NCBI GenBank assembly: GCA_003313425.1
Contig: NHZP01000005.1
Span: 1,860,001-1,924,000 of the forward strand
Direction: 5' to 3'
Source of the DNA: Pseudopyrenochaeta lycopersici
Lineage: Eukaryota; Ascomycota; Dothideomycetes; Pleosporales; Pseudopyrenochaetaceae
Length of the DNA stretch: 64,000 bases
Shown: positions 1 to 12,952 of the stretch, one piece after another
Layout of the letters: each line of letters opens with the position of its first letter
How positions within the stretch are numbered: the first letter of the stretch is position 1
The notes under the pieces: model-generated
Database searches by the model: none
Seen by the model: the letters and a program-made list of their open reading frames with translations, nothing else
What the model was told of the DNA's origin: nothing
Made by a program: the position numbers and the translations under genes

Positions 1-3000
1 TTGGCCAGCCGACTGATGTGCAAGGTATCTGGAAGAACACTCGCGAAGATGTTCTATGGAATAACAGCTTGCTGCCGTGGAGAAGATCTCCCTTGTGGCT
101 CCTTGTTCGTACAACTATGCAGCTTCAGTTCGCTCGCATCTCATCTGCAAAAGTGTACAAAGCTGTCATGGTTAATCTATTAGCGAGAGTCCTCCAAAGT
201 GCGAAAGTGCACCACAAGTCAATAGGTACGTAAGGACGACTCATGCATCAAGGAGCCCGTCGACCTTCGGAACACCGTCCGTCAAGCGCGATCATTTGTG
301 TTTCAGAGGTTGTGAAGTAAAGCAAGCTCTGATGAAGGCGGAGCAGCTTTGACCTATCTGAATAGCCTGCTAACGTCTTATGGCAATCTTTAGGTACCGA
401 CCTATTGTACATCATTTCCGCCAAATTGACCAGCCGCCTGCAGAAGTTGAGGAAGCTGATTTCCGAGCGCTCATTTGGTCTCTACACCAAATCTGCCCTA
501 ATGATTCTAGAAGACGCACGATCATGGATGATAGCTAAGATTGGACGCCTTACAAACAGCGTGGATAACAATATAGATATGGCTGTACTCGCCAGTCTCC
601 AGCCCCGCAACGACCTCGACATCCATCTCCCGCAAGTAGATGAGTTCATTGCGAAGATATTTCGTAGAAAACGCCAATCTGATATATCAGATTTCCACCC
701 CACTTCGAAATGTCTGGTATTTTCGGAGCATGAACTGCCCACCAACTTTAGTGGCTCAGGAGAGTATACGTACTTCTACTTGGCGACAGTCGAGAAATGG
801 GTCGAAGATCACCTCTCCTCTTGGCTTGAGCGACACATCTCCGATAGCACTACATGTGAGCAGCTACGGCGGCTTCTTAAAGAGTACTTTCATTGCGCGA
901 ACTCGGCATACAGCACCGTAAGCGATATACCAAGAAGCCTCTCGATCATGTACCTCACAGTCATGGAGCTATGGATCGCATGTGACAAGTGCGCTTGTAA
1001 AATGTATCCGTTGTTACACGACTTCGACCCAGAAGTGGAGTTGTCCTCGTTCCAGTCGCTTTCTTTGCCCTTCAAGAGTCAGTTGGAGCGGCTGTTCACT
1101 GCCGAGGCCTATCTTCAATCCCGCCGAATTAATGCGAGGGTCGATGCTCCATCGCTCTACCGCGACTTTGGCCTTTCATCCTCTTTCGCGGTCAGATTCT
1201 TTGATGAATCTTTAGAACATCAGATGTTGCGTTCAGATATTGAGCAGCACGCAACGTTGAGACGCCAGCAGAAGTGCCACGAACTGGCTAATCAGAAACA
1301 ACTGTATCAAGACCTAAAAGCTAGGTCTGATAAGCGCAGCTGCGACTACCACAACGTCTACAACAGGTACTACAAATTCACAAGCACTAAGCATGCACCT
1401 TGGTGCGAGAAATGCAACTTGCGGTCTCAAGCTGAACAACTTAAAATTCAGGTCCATGAATGGCCGCTCAGTTCAGACCAAGCAATCGCGAAAGCAACAG
1501 TTTTCGAATTACGAATCCCTAAGGCCTACAGTCACTGGCGCGACGCAACGATGTTCTTACTGATAGAAGTGCTAGGCTTCACTCACACCAACACTAGAGA
1601 ACCGAGAGCAAAATACATTCTCAGCGGCCAAGATGGCTTGAGTAGCTTTTGGTCCTCCCCGTCGAATCAGCGCATCAACCTCGTTTCCCAGAACAAACCG
1701 CTCACAGGGAGCCACTACCGTGTCAAGGAAGGTGTTGCGTTCTTACAGGAGAAGGATGTCTGTGTTGATAATGCACTCCAATATCAATACTTCGACAGCT
1801 TGGACAACACCTTCGCTGACGTCCTGCGCTCCACTCAACAAGTACCGAAGAAGTGCACATACCAACTTCCAGCTCGTTCGTCGCGACTTCAAGCTTATCT
1901 ACGAACACCCACCACTTCGAACGACATAACCCCGAATCAGGTTATTGCGAGTCTGTCAGATTGCCCCTCGCACTTCTCTTTGGACGAATACAAAGCCTTC
2001 GGATCGCTTCCGATCGGGTACAGGATCCAATATCAGAACATCCTTGTGCAACTTGCGATGCCAACCGTCGACCTTGCGAAAATCGAGTCGCAATGCTTGG
2101 TTCTGCAGACTCTTCATCGCGCAGGCCCACCATCAAGCAACAACAATGTAGAGCGTACTGCTCACGAGATCCTTGCCAATGAGTCGTTCTGTCAGGCCCT
2201 TACGGATAAGATCGAGGCCGCCCTAGGGCGGGTAAGCGAAAATTGGGAGACTTGGAGAGCTGTTTCATCTCTTGTGCAGCTAACGTTGCGAATGCTTAGC
2301 GTCAACAACTCTGAGCGAATCGCTGCAAAATGCCTAGAGCTGCTTCAAGCAGCTCGTCAGATATCGTTGAAATGGTTGAATCATCTCAAGGAAAGATTCC
2401 CTACAGCTACAGATGACTCGCAGCGGAAGGAACTTTCTTCCAGGCTTACCGAGACCGGTCTCCTATGCACGAGTACATTCGATACTGACGGGGTGTGGTT
2501 AGGAGTTATCCTTTCTTCCCCCTCTGCAGTTTCAGTATTAATTCAGACTTCAATTGTGGTGCAGGAGAACAAGGATGTCACGTCTTCGGAGCATGAGTAC
2601 CTCCATCACGCTATGCTGCAATCATGGCGATTATTGCTCTTCCGAGCGTTTCCGGTGCTTGCCAGAAACATATCGTCCGACACTTTACAAGAAGGTCTGA
2701 ACCAAGCCGTGGTGGCATCATGGGCAGACTTTCGCCCTACGAACCGCTGGAGCGTACTTGGAAATCCTTGGCACCACTGGATACATGTCAAATGTGACGC
2801 ACTAGCTGTCCATTTCAATCTACTTACAGCTGAGCTCTTGGTGAAAGGTTTGCCCCTGTCTCGGCTCCCGCAGCAATATATGGAACACCACTTGTATTCT
2901 TCGCTTTTTGACAAGACGCCGATAGAGGTGAGGCCTCCCAATGAACCAGGCATGGAATTCTCTGCAAAACGCCCCTTTCATCCCGATTGGCGTTACATTC

Positions 3001-6000
3001 TCAGCTTCGGAATGGAAGGCTCGGATATGCTTATACTAGCCGCCCGAGATGAAATGAAGTTTGATCTTGTGCCCTCCCGCGTATTCAAGGATCGACTTCC
3101 TACAATGTTCGTTGATGACTACTTCCACTGGTATGATTATAATACCGACGAAGTCGAATTTCGCCCGCGACATGATCCCTGGTCTACGATCAGTGGGCTG
3201 TGGCGTCTAAAGAGATGTGGAGCTAGTTGGCGCCTCGTGAATGGACATAAATCCCTAGTTGGGCCCGTCAGCAACACTGGCAGCACGATATCAAAGATGT
3301 TTTCGCCCTTAGAGCTTCAGTCGCATATTCATATTTTGTTTGACGGTTCTTCGGTCGTCTCTATAGAGCTTCCTCGGCGACGACTAGGCTTCTGTTACTC
3401 TCCTGGCGAGTCCAAAATTCACTCCCATCAGTATCAGGGAATGATCATCGATACCGATCAGCGAATTGGGACATTGTCTGGACTGGCCAATAAACTCATT
3501 TTGAAGCACGAGAGAGGAGTTGAAGATCGCTTAGCCCTGATACCAGAAGGTAGTGTGGAATATTCGACAACAATGACGGGCCATGTTTCCGTTTCTATTG
3601 AACTAGACACGGCCTGGACGACCCACGCGTATCAAGTGGATGAAGTACTAGGCCGACTGATCGACAACGGAAGTCTGCAGAGCAAGCTCTTCCTTTGCTA
3701 CCTCCACGCACTTACTTCTCACTGTCTCCCGGATGCCCTGACTGGCCATACTGGGACTGAAGCCGCATTGTCGATCTTACGGTCAGGAGCAGTATCATCC
3801 TTTGATGTGCTTACGGCGTCCAACACGGATATCCTCAAACGTATTGCTCACTTGACGCCAGGGCGAGAGTTCTACCCCGCCCATATGCAGGTCATGCAGC
3901 GAGTTCAATGGGACGAAAGTCTGTCATTCATGTCCCAGAACCCCGGTTTTTATACGGCGATAGACGAATTATTCTGCATAGCGCGGAAGACGGAACTACT
4001 ACAGCCCAAGGATGTATATGTTGATCCTCCAAAGCTCGCTTTTGTGGAGCCCTATCTACTTCGGAGAGACATGATAAGGACATCAACTTTTCGCGTCGAT
4101 GGCTTTGGCGCGGAGCACCATACCCATGAATTTGATCGAGACTACGAAGTCAGAGCTAGAGTGGCCGACCCGCAACGAGGACCGCGCTGTTCTGTTGCCG
4201 CTGAAATGATTTTTCGAAACCAGCCTGCTCTCCACTCGTCCATTAACGCTTGTAACCTTCAAAGCTCCCTTCGAACTGACCACCTGCAAGATGCTACAGT
4301 TCAAGGTCCCAACAGACAATTGGAGCCACTTGCGCTGCGGTACGATGCTTCATGGCTCGCGAAGCCGTCTTCCTTCCTTCCAGATATGTGGTGCAACCTG
4401 CACATACTGCTTGCAACACCGCCTCGTCGTTTCAACAAGTTCGATCTGATGATCTGGCTGTCAACCGCTGCATTTGCAGAATTTGCGGACATGGGTGTCA
4501 TCCAAGCTTTAGCAGCGTTTTACAATTGTTGTGACCTAGCATCAATCGAGATTCCTTCAGTCGCCGGCTTTAACTTGGCAGAAGGAGATTCTCCTACTTT
4601 GTCCGCAATTCAGGATCTAGTACAGATATATCAACCTTTCCAAACTTGCCCGGAGTATGATCTACCACAGCTGCTCGAAGAGCCGTATTGGCAATGGAAC
4701 AACAGAAGAGAGAACGATCTTGAGATTAATCGGAGCAAGGCCGCCCAGGCCTTCGCATCCGCACTTCATGCCCAGTGGCCCTGTGCGGTACCGACAACAC
4801 CATGCACTCAGTCTGCGGAGACATACTTAGACACTGCGAGCGCTATGTCTAAGGTTCGTCGCATGTTCAAAACCTGGTATGACAACCGTTGCTTCTTTCA
4901 ATATCTTGAGAAAGTCTCATATACTCTGGCGCGACAGAGCGTCGTCTGCGTGGAGACCAAAGACAACCATGTCGTCAATGTTCAGGGCCATTCTGGAGGG
5001 ATCAACAGCTCCTCTTTTTACGGCATCAATGATGTTTTCAATCTGGAAGCGCCGGCCTTGTCTTCTTGTAAGTTCACTCGAGCACAGTATGCTGTCGGCA
5101 CCCGGGATGCGCTTTTCTCTCTTCTAGCTCTACAGGTGAAGTGACACGCTTCACCGGGCTGTCATCGCTATCCTATCACATATGTCATACTAACATTGCG
5201 CCCAGCACTGAGCTCTACTGACTTGTGCTGGCCGGTGCCGCCGACGCCCCTCCAGATTCCCATAGAGCAGCAAACCATAGATGAACGTAGCAACCAAGCC
5301 AAAAGTCGGCTCACTTCGCTATGTCGAAAGCTAAGAATCGGTGCCGAGTCTTCGCGCGAGAAGGACTACATCTTAGATCTACGAGACAGCTGTGATTCGC
5401 TTGCACTACAGGAAGCGAAATTCCAAGTTCGTGCTGATATATCGAACCGCAAGCTCGTCATGCTCCTGGAGACCTACCTAGGTGATTGTCGACGATTTTT
5501 TGAGGATATCAACTCCCTTCTATGGAAACTTGTTCAATCTGGCGATGAAATTGCGGCTCAGATAGGCCAATCGCCTCGCATCTCCCCAACGTTCTGGCTT
5601 CGTCAATTAAACCGAGCCCGCTTCGATTCCCTGACTCAGGACTGGAAAGCAGTAGTCATTAAATACGGTCTTGCTGTCACCGAGCTTCACCGCGCCCGGA
5701 GACTTGTGGCGCTCTCTTCTCACCCACATGAACTTGCAGAAGAGTTGTGCAATCGCGGACATCAGAATTGGTCACCAATGGACTTTCCTGAGACGTTACT
5801 GCTCGAAGCTGAAAGCGGTCTCTTGGTTCGCGAAGTGCAGGAAGAGATTGCGAAACAAATGAGATGCCCACCGAACGACGCAAACTCTGTCATGCAACTC
5901 AACATGGGAGAGGGCAAGTCCTCCGTCATTGTTCCGATCATTGCGGCATTCCTGGCTCAAGGCGAATTGTAAGTGATCGCATCCGCATTCGGTATCTTTA

Positions 6001-9000
6001 AGCATACTAACTGTTCGCGAACACAGACTGGTCAGAGTCATTGTTGCGAAGCCGCAGTCACGACAGATGTTCCAAATGCTGGTCTCCAAGCTCGGCGGGC
6101 TGTTGAATCGACGCATTTACCATATGCCGTTTTCAAGGGCCCTGACACTCAGCGCCTCTCAAGCTAATATTGTCGGCGAGATCTACCAGGAATGCATTAC
6201 CAATCGCGGCATTATGCTCGTCCAACCTGAGCACATCTTATCCTTCAAGCTTATGGGCATCGAATGCCTCCTCAATGGGCAGCCTGACGTAGGACGGTCA
6301 TTGCTGCGAACGCAGCATTTCTTTGATAACAAGTCTCGAGACATTGTGGATGAGAGTGATGAGAATTTCAGTGTTAAGTTTGAGCTGGTTTATACTATAG
6401 GTGAGTATAATGGACGGCCGATACCAGCACCTCTTACTGCGCCTACCTGGAAAGACTCGTCGGGATTGGCTTGCCAAGATCTGGTGTCTCATATTTACAA
6501 CACTATGAGTTTTTATGCTGACCCTCTCTTCAGGTACCCAGAGACCAATAGAGCTCAGCCCAGAAAGGTGGACCATAATCCACTCAGTTCTGGAATTGGT
6601 AATTCGATACGCCGCTGACGTTAAGAAAATGTTTCCATCTTCGGTCGAGTTCGATAATCGTTGGGGGTCAAGATATCCGCGTACGCGCATTCTCCGAAGC
6701 GATGCAGAAGAGAAGCTACTAACTTAGACCTGATCTCAGAACATATATGTAAGGTCGGCGTCTCGGGCCTTCTTTCCGTAGCGCGGCAGCCTTCCGCAAT
6801 AAAGCAGGCGGTCCTACGCTATATCCGAAAGTCCGATCTCGCCCCTGGGGACGTCAATGAAGTCGAAAAGGGGGCTTTCTGGACGGAGACTACTAAAGGG
6901 CCACTACTCCTCTTGCGAGGTCTTATCGCAGGCGGGGTGCTAAGCTTTGCCCTAAAGTCTAAGCGATGGAGGGTAAATTATGGCATCGATCCCAGCCGCA
7001 CACCAAAAACACAGTTAGCTGTGCCATACCGCTCGAAAGACAGTCCCTCTCCCCGATCCGAATTTAGTCACCCGGACGTGGTCATTACTCTCACTTCGTT
7101 CACCTATTACTATGGTGGTCTGGATGATCAGGATCTCTTAGATACATTTGCACACCTGGAGAAATCAGATCAAGCAGACGTTGAGTATCAAGAATGGGTC
7201 CGCTCGGCAGGAGCTCTTCCTGATGCCTTCCGGCATCTCACTGGAGTCAATATCAAAGATCGTCATCAGTGCGCCACGGAGATATTCCCATTGCTTCGGT
7301 ACTCCAAAGGCGCTGTTGATTACTTCCTCTCTCACATTGTTTTCCCTAAGGCGATGAAGGAATTCCCACACAAGCTCTCTGCCTCCGGCTGGGACCTTGG
7401 TGCCATCAAATCCTATCCTACGACCGGTTTCAGTGGCACGAACGACTCATGTCAGGTACTTCCGCTTAGCGTCCATTATCTTGATTCCGAAAAGCAGAAA
7501 CATACCAATGCCTTAGTGTTGGCTTACCTACTGCAAGATGAGAACTCTATCCTACTACTACCGCCGCAGACAGATGCAGAACACTTGCTGAATATTGTCA
7601 ACACAATGGAACCGCCGACCCGGGTCATCCTCGATGCTGGTGCACAAATATTGGAGCTCAGTAACATTCAAGTGGCAAAAACGTGGCTTCGCATAAGCAA
7701 CTCCAACGGCACAAAGGAAAAAGCAGTCATCTTCTTCAACGACAACGAAGAGCTCTCGGTTCTTGATCACAAAGGATGCGTCGAGCTACTGCAAACATCG
7801 CCATTTGCAAAGCATTTGGATGAATGTCTTGTATATCTCGATCAGGCCCATACCCGAGGGACGGATTTGAAGATGCCCAAGCACTACCGAGCTGCTGTAA
7901 CTTTAGGTGCGAATTTGACAAAGGATACGCTAGTGCAAGCATGTATGCGAATGCGAAAGCTGGGGAAGGGCCAATCAGTTACTTTTTGCATCCCGGAAGA
8001 AATACAGACTAAGGTTCTGGAGCGCACCTCAAAGCTGCGCAGTACAGAGATAGAAGTTTCCGACGTCCTAATGTGGGCGATCACAGAGACGTGGGCAGAC
8101 ATGCGTCGGAGTATACCTTTGTGGGCTACTCAGGGTTACTGCTACGAGGTCCACAAGGATTACCTGAATGGAGCGGAGACGACTGTAGAGCAGGCGAAGG
8201 AGTTCCTTGAAAAGGAAGCTCAGACCCTTGAAGATCGCTATCGACCTCGTCCGCGCAAGCGTTTTAATGCAACCAAGGACTGGGACACCACCAACAGGAA
8301 CATCTGGGAGATCCTTAAACGGTGTCGCGACTTTGAGGCAACGTCCTTCGATACGGCAACGCTTCAAGAAGAGCAAGAAAGAGAACTCTCTCCAGAGATC
8401 GAGGAGGAGCGCGAAGTTCAGAGACCTGCACCTATGGAAGCCGAGCAGCATAAATTACACCCCGACCTTGTTCAACTGGTAGACACTGGCATATTCCCGG
8501 CAAGATCAGATGCATTCTCACCCGCGTTTCAGGCTCTGAAATCGACGAGTGCTGCGAAACGATTTGATCTTGTGCAATTTCCGAATGACCTCCTCGTCAC
8601 AGCGGATTTCATGCGCACTGTCAGACGCCCGGGAGGAGTTACGTCGGAATCGTATGTCTCGGACTCATATCTCAGACCTGTGCAATGGATTCTCTCAGTC
8701 ACGGAGAGAGATAAACCCTCCGTTTCTCGCCGTTTGGTTATCCTTAGCCCCTTAGAAGCTGAACAACTCCTTCCGACAGTCCAGAAGTCAAACATAGTGA
8801 CGCTGCACCTCTACGCGCCGCGTCCCACTCAGGGCTACGACCCACTCGATACACTTGACCTCTATTGCGCCGGCCGTGAGTTCTCTGCATCCGGCCCAAG
8901 CATCAGCCGAAGCCAGATCGTCCAGCTCAATCTCTTCGCAGGCCAACTTTACTTCGAGTCCTACACAGAGTACGTCGAGCTGTGTGGATGCTTGGGTCTG

Positions 9001-9210
9001 GCATGGGAAGGCCCGAAGGAGGGAGAGGAGCTGCAGGCTGATGGGTTTATTGTACCGCCCGCTGGTGTTTGGGGCTTGAACAAGACTCCTGTGGGGTTCC
9101 TAAGGGAGTATGTGAAGATGAGACGGGAGGGTGAGGGCATGGAGAAGACGCATTTAGGTAGAGTGCTTGAGGGCGGCTTGTTGGAGGAGCGCGAGTTCAA
9201 ACCTGAGTAG
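1..9210 (+). CDS. Giant DUF6606-DUF3638-DUF3645 protein, 5' end outside window
   Basis: The gene enters from the left edge; the reading frame is open from base 3. Exons I infer: about 1-225, 394-5140, 5213-5968, 6027-6400, 6534-about 6680 or 6725, and about 6728 or 6740-9210. Introns 226-393, 5969-6026 and 6401-6533 have good GT/AG ends and restore frame; 5141-5212 is less certain. Early residues PWRRSPLWLL match the fungal DUF6606 N-terminal region. LNMGEGKSSVIVPI (5900-5940) is the P-loop-like signature of DUF3638, followed by QRPIELSPERW after the third intron and the DUF3645-type stretch near 7080. LDQAHTRGTDLK (about 7837) stands where I remember a DEAH-like motif. More than 2,700 residues lie in the window. 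Family members are often labelled ubiquitin-hydrolase-like, but the biochemical role is not established, so I assign no reaction. At about 6681-6740 the frame changes from 2 to 1, by a short intron or a frameshift. Confidence 0.85.
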
Positions 9211-10021
9211 GTTGGGTGTGCTTTTTTGGCTTTAGTTAGGGTGTTTCGTCTGGTCGTGTCGTTTATGGAGTTCGTTTCCTGAAGCTTGTCTTGACCCCCG
9301 CCCCGCCCACGTCCGTTACTGATGACTCCACCTTTATACCTCTGTCAGATTCAAGGACTATTTGGCTTGATCTTTGATGAATTTTGATGATGAACGTTGT
9401 TGATTGATTCTGTGTTCTATTTTCTCCTTTCTATGACTGCTTTGCTTCCGGAGGTTCCGAAGGCCGTGGTATCGGTCCTTCTATTAATCGCCCTTTCCTG
9501 TGTAGTACTTCTGAGTTTATCTTTTATATCTCACAGGCCTTACAGCACTTGTGTAATCTGACAACCTCTCTCTAAGCGGGGTGTGTCGCGATTTATAATT
9601 GATGTTGGATTAGAAATGTAGCGGCTTTGAAATCAAGGATTTTAGTTATGGTTATGACCCTCATTGTTATTCATGGTTATGGTTACGACCCCCCCAAATA
9701 ACCATATATAACCATGTGCCCAGGTATGGACTGGCCCCAAGTTGGGGCTAGTCAACGAACGACGCAGGTGGTGACCTGGGGCTGCTATAAGCCTATTATT
9801 GGCGAAGTTGATACCAAAGAAACATCGATCAAGCCAATAACCTTCGCACATCTAGCAGCGCATCCAGAGGTTCGACGGGTGTATGTCTGTGCGAGCGCGG
9901 CATCCGCCAAGCTCCCCGACGTTGAGGTCGAAAACAGAGCTGGGTAATGCTACTTACTACGGGGCGTTGTTTTACCGTGGGGTTCAGCTGCATATCATGC
10001 AGAGCGAATCGATGAATCGAT
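9211..10021. other. Intergenic region with GGTTATGGTTA-type repeats
   Basis: This stretch separates the DUF3638 gene from the BTB gene. Between 9645 and 9715 there are imperfect repeats of GGTTATGGTTAYGACCC, and an inverted partner AACCATATATAACCATG, so a small hairpin or decayed repeat end is possible. A 77-codon open frame at 9714-9947 has no family resemblance I recognise. I see no convincing gene. Confidence 0.4.
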
Positions 10022-10483
10022 CTATACTATCCCTTCATAGGCAACTTGACACTGCTCAACAAAATGATCCTCCAGCATAGATGTGTGACCATTAGGCCAG
10101 CATGTAGTGTGTTTTCGGTAAGAGCCACGTTCCTGAGTCTCCTTGGCGATGTATTGTATCTTGACAGCCTCCAGGTATTTTTGCTCGCATAACCACTTTT
10201 CTAGCCTGCCAATGGCGAAATATTTTGATTCCCCGAGTAGAGCTTGGTACAGGGGAAAGTCGTGGGCTGCCAGCCTGTCATAGAAAACTGGCAAAACACC
10301 AGTGCGGAGATACCGAAGGATGTGTTCGAAGAGGTTGGCGTCGGTCTCAATGAAGTATGAGCTATCCTCCTGTTTGTCGCCCCATTTTCCAGAGAAAAGA
10401 TTGTTGAAGTATAAGCTCTGGCCCAGCCATCCGTCAGGGTCGGTAACGAAGTTGCGTTGCGAGGTTTTAATTATGACGTGCAT
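10022..10483 (-). CDS. BTB/POZ (tetramerisation-type) domain protein
   Basis: This single-exon gene encodes 153 residues. Residues 5-40 (IIKTSQRNFVTDPDGWLGQS, then YFNNLFSGKW) and the following SYFIETDANLFEHILRYLRT and GVLPVFYDR are typical of the BTB_2 (KCTD-like) fold in small fungal proteins. The pattern 'DxxLFxxILRYLRTGxLP' is the most diagnostic part. BTB domains dimerise or bind cullin-3 and other partners; which applies here cannot be read from sequence. The N-terminus starts at the first beta strand of the domain, so the start codon at 10483 is reasonable and no upstream exon is needed. The roughly 60 C-terminal residues have no recognised domain. No signal peptide or membrane segment is visible. 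Confidence 0.8.
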   Translation of the reverse strand: MHVIIKTSQRNFVTDPDGWLGQSLYFNNLFSGKWGDKQEDSSYFIETDANLFEHILRYLRTGVLPVFYDRLAAHDFPLYQALLGESKYFAIGRLEKWLCEQKYLEAVKIQYIAKETQERGSYRKHTTCWPNGHTSMLEDHFVEQCQVAYEGIV

Positions 10484-11032
10484 GGCCTATACCTTTATTT
10501 GGCAACGAAACAGTTGGCGAGCTTGCGCAAGTTAGAGAACATTGCTCCAGGGAGACACAGACGTGGGGTTAAAGAGCCGGTGCGGGGTTGAAGTTGCATT
10601 ACCCAAAAGTTACACAGCATTAGGCTAGTTACAGTAGGTTCCCGCCACAGCTTGGCATCGCACCACATTCTCTTTCGATCCGGCCTAAAACTGGGAAGAC
10701 AGAGCAGTAATTCTCAAAGCGTAGTGCAGCATACGAGAGCATACATGATTTATGCCTCACAGTATCTCGTTGGGTAAATTTAAGAAGATAGCTGCGAGTC
10801 TCATGCCCTTGTTTGTAGTTGATTGCTGAGATCCTGTGAGACCTCACGCGACCAATTAGGATTTGCCGCATGGCATTTTCGGGTACCTGTATGTGTCAAG
10901 GGTGGATTGGCATGTGAGCCTAGAGTTGATGAAATCATGTTGATCTTTCCTTCCGCTCTTTCTACATCAACCCACATCTAACATCTCTCCCTCTCTTTCT
11001 ATCCTCGAAAAAAGGTAGCATCATCTTAATTC
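10484..11032. promoter_or_regulatory. Divergent intergenic region with pyrimidine-rich promoter
   Basis: This region lies between the BTB gene and the 209-aa gene, which point away from each other. From about 10940 to 11005 the + strand is strongly CT-rich (TTTCCTTCCGCTCTTTC, then CTCTCCCTCTCTTTC), a common feature just upstream of fungal start codons; it supports transcription of the gene at 11033. An 80-codon frame on the minus strand at 10629-10871 looks non-coding. Confidence 0.4.
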
Positions 11033-11662
11033 ATGATGTATTCCCCTCCATACATATTTTTCCATAGCCAGAAAGGTTACTACTGGAAAGAGGGGACGAA
11101 CCCTGCTTTACAAAAGCTTTCTACCCTCAACGATGCACCTGATGATCTCCTCCAATCCGTCGCTATCAACGTATCACAACCTGACGCTCTTATGACCTGG
11201 CTCGAGACAAACAACGCTGCTGTAATCTCTAACCTTACCGTTTTTGTCGACGCGACCGACGCCGCACCTAGTCCTCAGCGATGGTGCTTGCTTTTCGACA
11301 AACTTCAACGAGAAGCAACCAACATCCAAAATTTGAGTGTCTACTGGGATGCAGAGGGTCCAATACATATTGGGCTAGGGAAAAGCGTCGTTTTTATACG
11401 CGGGCTGGCACAACTTAAGGTGAAGAGATTGTTGGAGATTGGTGGGTTTTATGCCATGCACTGGCCGAGATACTTGGAAGAGAAGATGGCTTTGAAGCCA
11501 GTTGATAAAAACATTTTTCCAGGAAGTCCATGGGTAGGCATGTTAAAGAAGTATCAGAGAGGGACCGAGAGCCGGAATCCTTGGGTTAACACTGAGGATG
11601 GACGGTGGGACGTCCCGAGACGCATGGACTTCACCGATCTCCTCAAATCTTTACATTCTTGA
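11033..11662 (+). CDS. Hypothetical 209-aa protein
   Basis: The frame is uninterrupted and starts just after a CT-rich leader. I do not recognise a family. The middle part (ALMTWLETNNAAVISNLTVF, then a second segment ending NLSVYWDAEG) has the alternating helix-strand look of leucine-rich or F-box-associated fungal proteins that sum up residues per landscape feature. There is no F-box at the N-terminus, no signal peptide and no transmembrane stretch. Several Trp-rich patches occur near the end (SPWVGML, RNPWVN, GRWDV). The gene could be lineage-specific. Confidence rests on length, promoter-like leader and codon balance only. Confidence 0.5.
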   Translation: MMYSPPYIFFHSQKGYYWKEGTNPALQKLSTLNDAPDDLLQSVAINVSQPDALMTWLETNNAAVISNLTVFVDATDAAPSPQRWCLLFDKLQREATNIQNLSVYWDAEGPIHIGLGKSVVFIRGLAQLKVKRLLEIGGFYAMHWPRYLEEKMALKPVDKNIFPGSPWVGMLKKYQRGTESRNPWVNTEDGRWDVPRRMDFTDLLKSLHS

Positions 11663-12952
11663 TCTCCCCGTTCTGGCGACTCTGCTATTTCGTTTTTCCA
11701 TGTAGTCGGCTAAGGATTCGCCCACACACGCTTTAATTGCTTTCGTGCTAGGCGTGTATTTTCTCTTCACGACTGCCAAGTTCGATTTCGAGTATTTTCC
11801 TTCTGCTGATGCACTCCTCTTCGTCCTTAGCGATCTGCTGGGGCTTAGTGTTCGATATCTTGTGAATGAAATGCGCCAATACCGTTACATGATGTCGCAG
11901 GCCAAGGCATCATCTCAGGGAACCTGAGGAAGAACTGCATTAGTAATCTTGCCATATAATCTCAGACGTGCGGGGTCAGGTTTATAAGACTAAGACACAA
12001 CACACACAATACAACTCTGCTGTTCATTACCAATTATTTTGACTTCTCATCATTTTAGCACGTCCAGTGCGACATTTTCCCTTGTCCGCTAAGTCTCAGG
12101 TACCGACCGGGGTGGCACCGTTGCATACTCCGGCTTGCCACAGCAGCCACATAGCTAATAAGGGCCGTCAATTGGCATGTGCTAATTAAGTATAAAAGTG
12201 TAGACTAAATCAATAGGCTATAGGACTATAGTAAGCTAAGGTTCGTTGGTGTAGACTGAGGAATCTATATGTGGCTAGATAGGACACCTACCTTAAGCGG
12301 GCGTAATAAATGCTAAATGACTAGTAATATTTGATTTAGAAGCACAAGACTAATTTGCGAGAAGGCCTTTAATATTATTGCTATAAAAGCTCTTTAAAAG
12401 CAAACGTTGTGAATTAGTAATGTGGTTTGAGTTCAAAGTACTCGCAATCTGTCCCGTTTCGGTGTGCGTCCCGCAACGCAGTGGGTGACCTTATCTAGGA
12501 AAAACGCTTAAAAAGCTGCTCTAAATAGCTATCTAGTTCAAAATTACAGCTTCAAATTCGAGCACATCCTTAAACTGCTCGAAAAACTGCTTAAAATGGC
12601 CATCCTTCATCGTTTTGGTGAGGCTATTGGTGGTGTTGGGGAAGCCAAGCCATTTTGTGAGTGGGCTCTTTTTCTGAAACCAGGCGCCCGGCTACCTGGC
12701 TCACGAAGTAAATGCGGGAATTGCGGCTGAAACCGAGCAGGAATTCAATCAATGAATCAATCTCAAGTAATAGAGACGCGAGTCAAAAAAGGTAAACAGT
12801 GCTTAAGATTGCCGGCTATGCTATCACACATCCTGAGCTTAGATTACTTATAAAATTAGAGAGGAAACTAAGCAAGTTAAGCAAGCGAGACAATCTAGAT
12901 TGCTTATTGCGGAGTCTACTCATATGCCCTTTTCCGCAGCGCAGCTTATTGC
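11663..12952. other. AT-rich gene-free spacer
   Basis: This 1.3-kb stretch has no credible gene. From about 12180 to 12440 it is notably AT-rich with many TA steps (TATAAAAGTGTAGACTAA, TAATATTTGATTTAG). That would fit an old RIP-mutated repeat, but I could not identify terminal repeats or a transposase relic. A 60-codon frame at 11745-11927 is likely chance. Confidence 0.35.

Noticed and set aside
9714..10080. Small plus-strand ORFs near the BTB gene
   Set aside because: No domain resemblance; one overlaps the end of the BTB coding region on the other strand.
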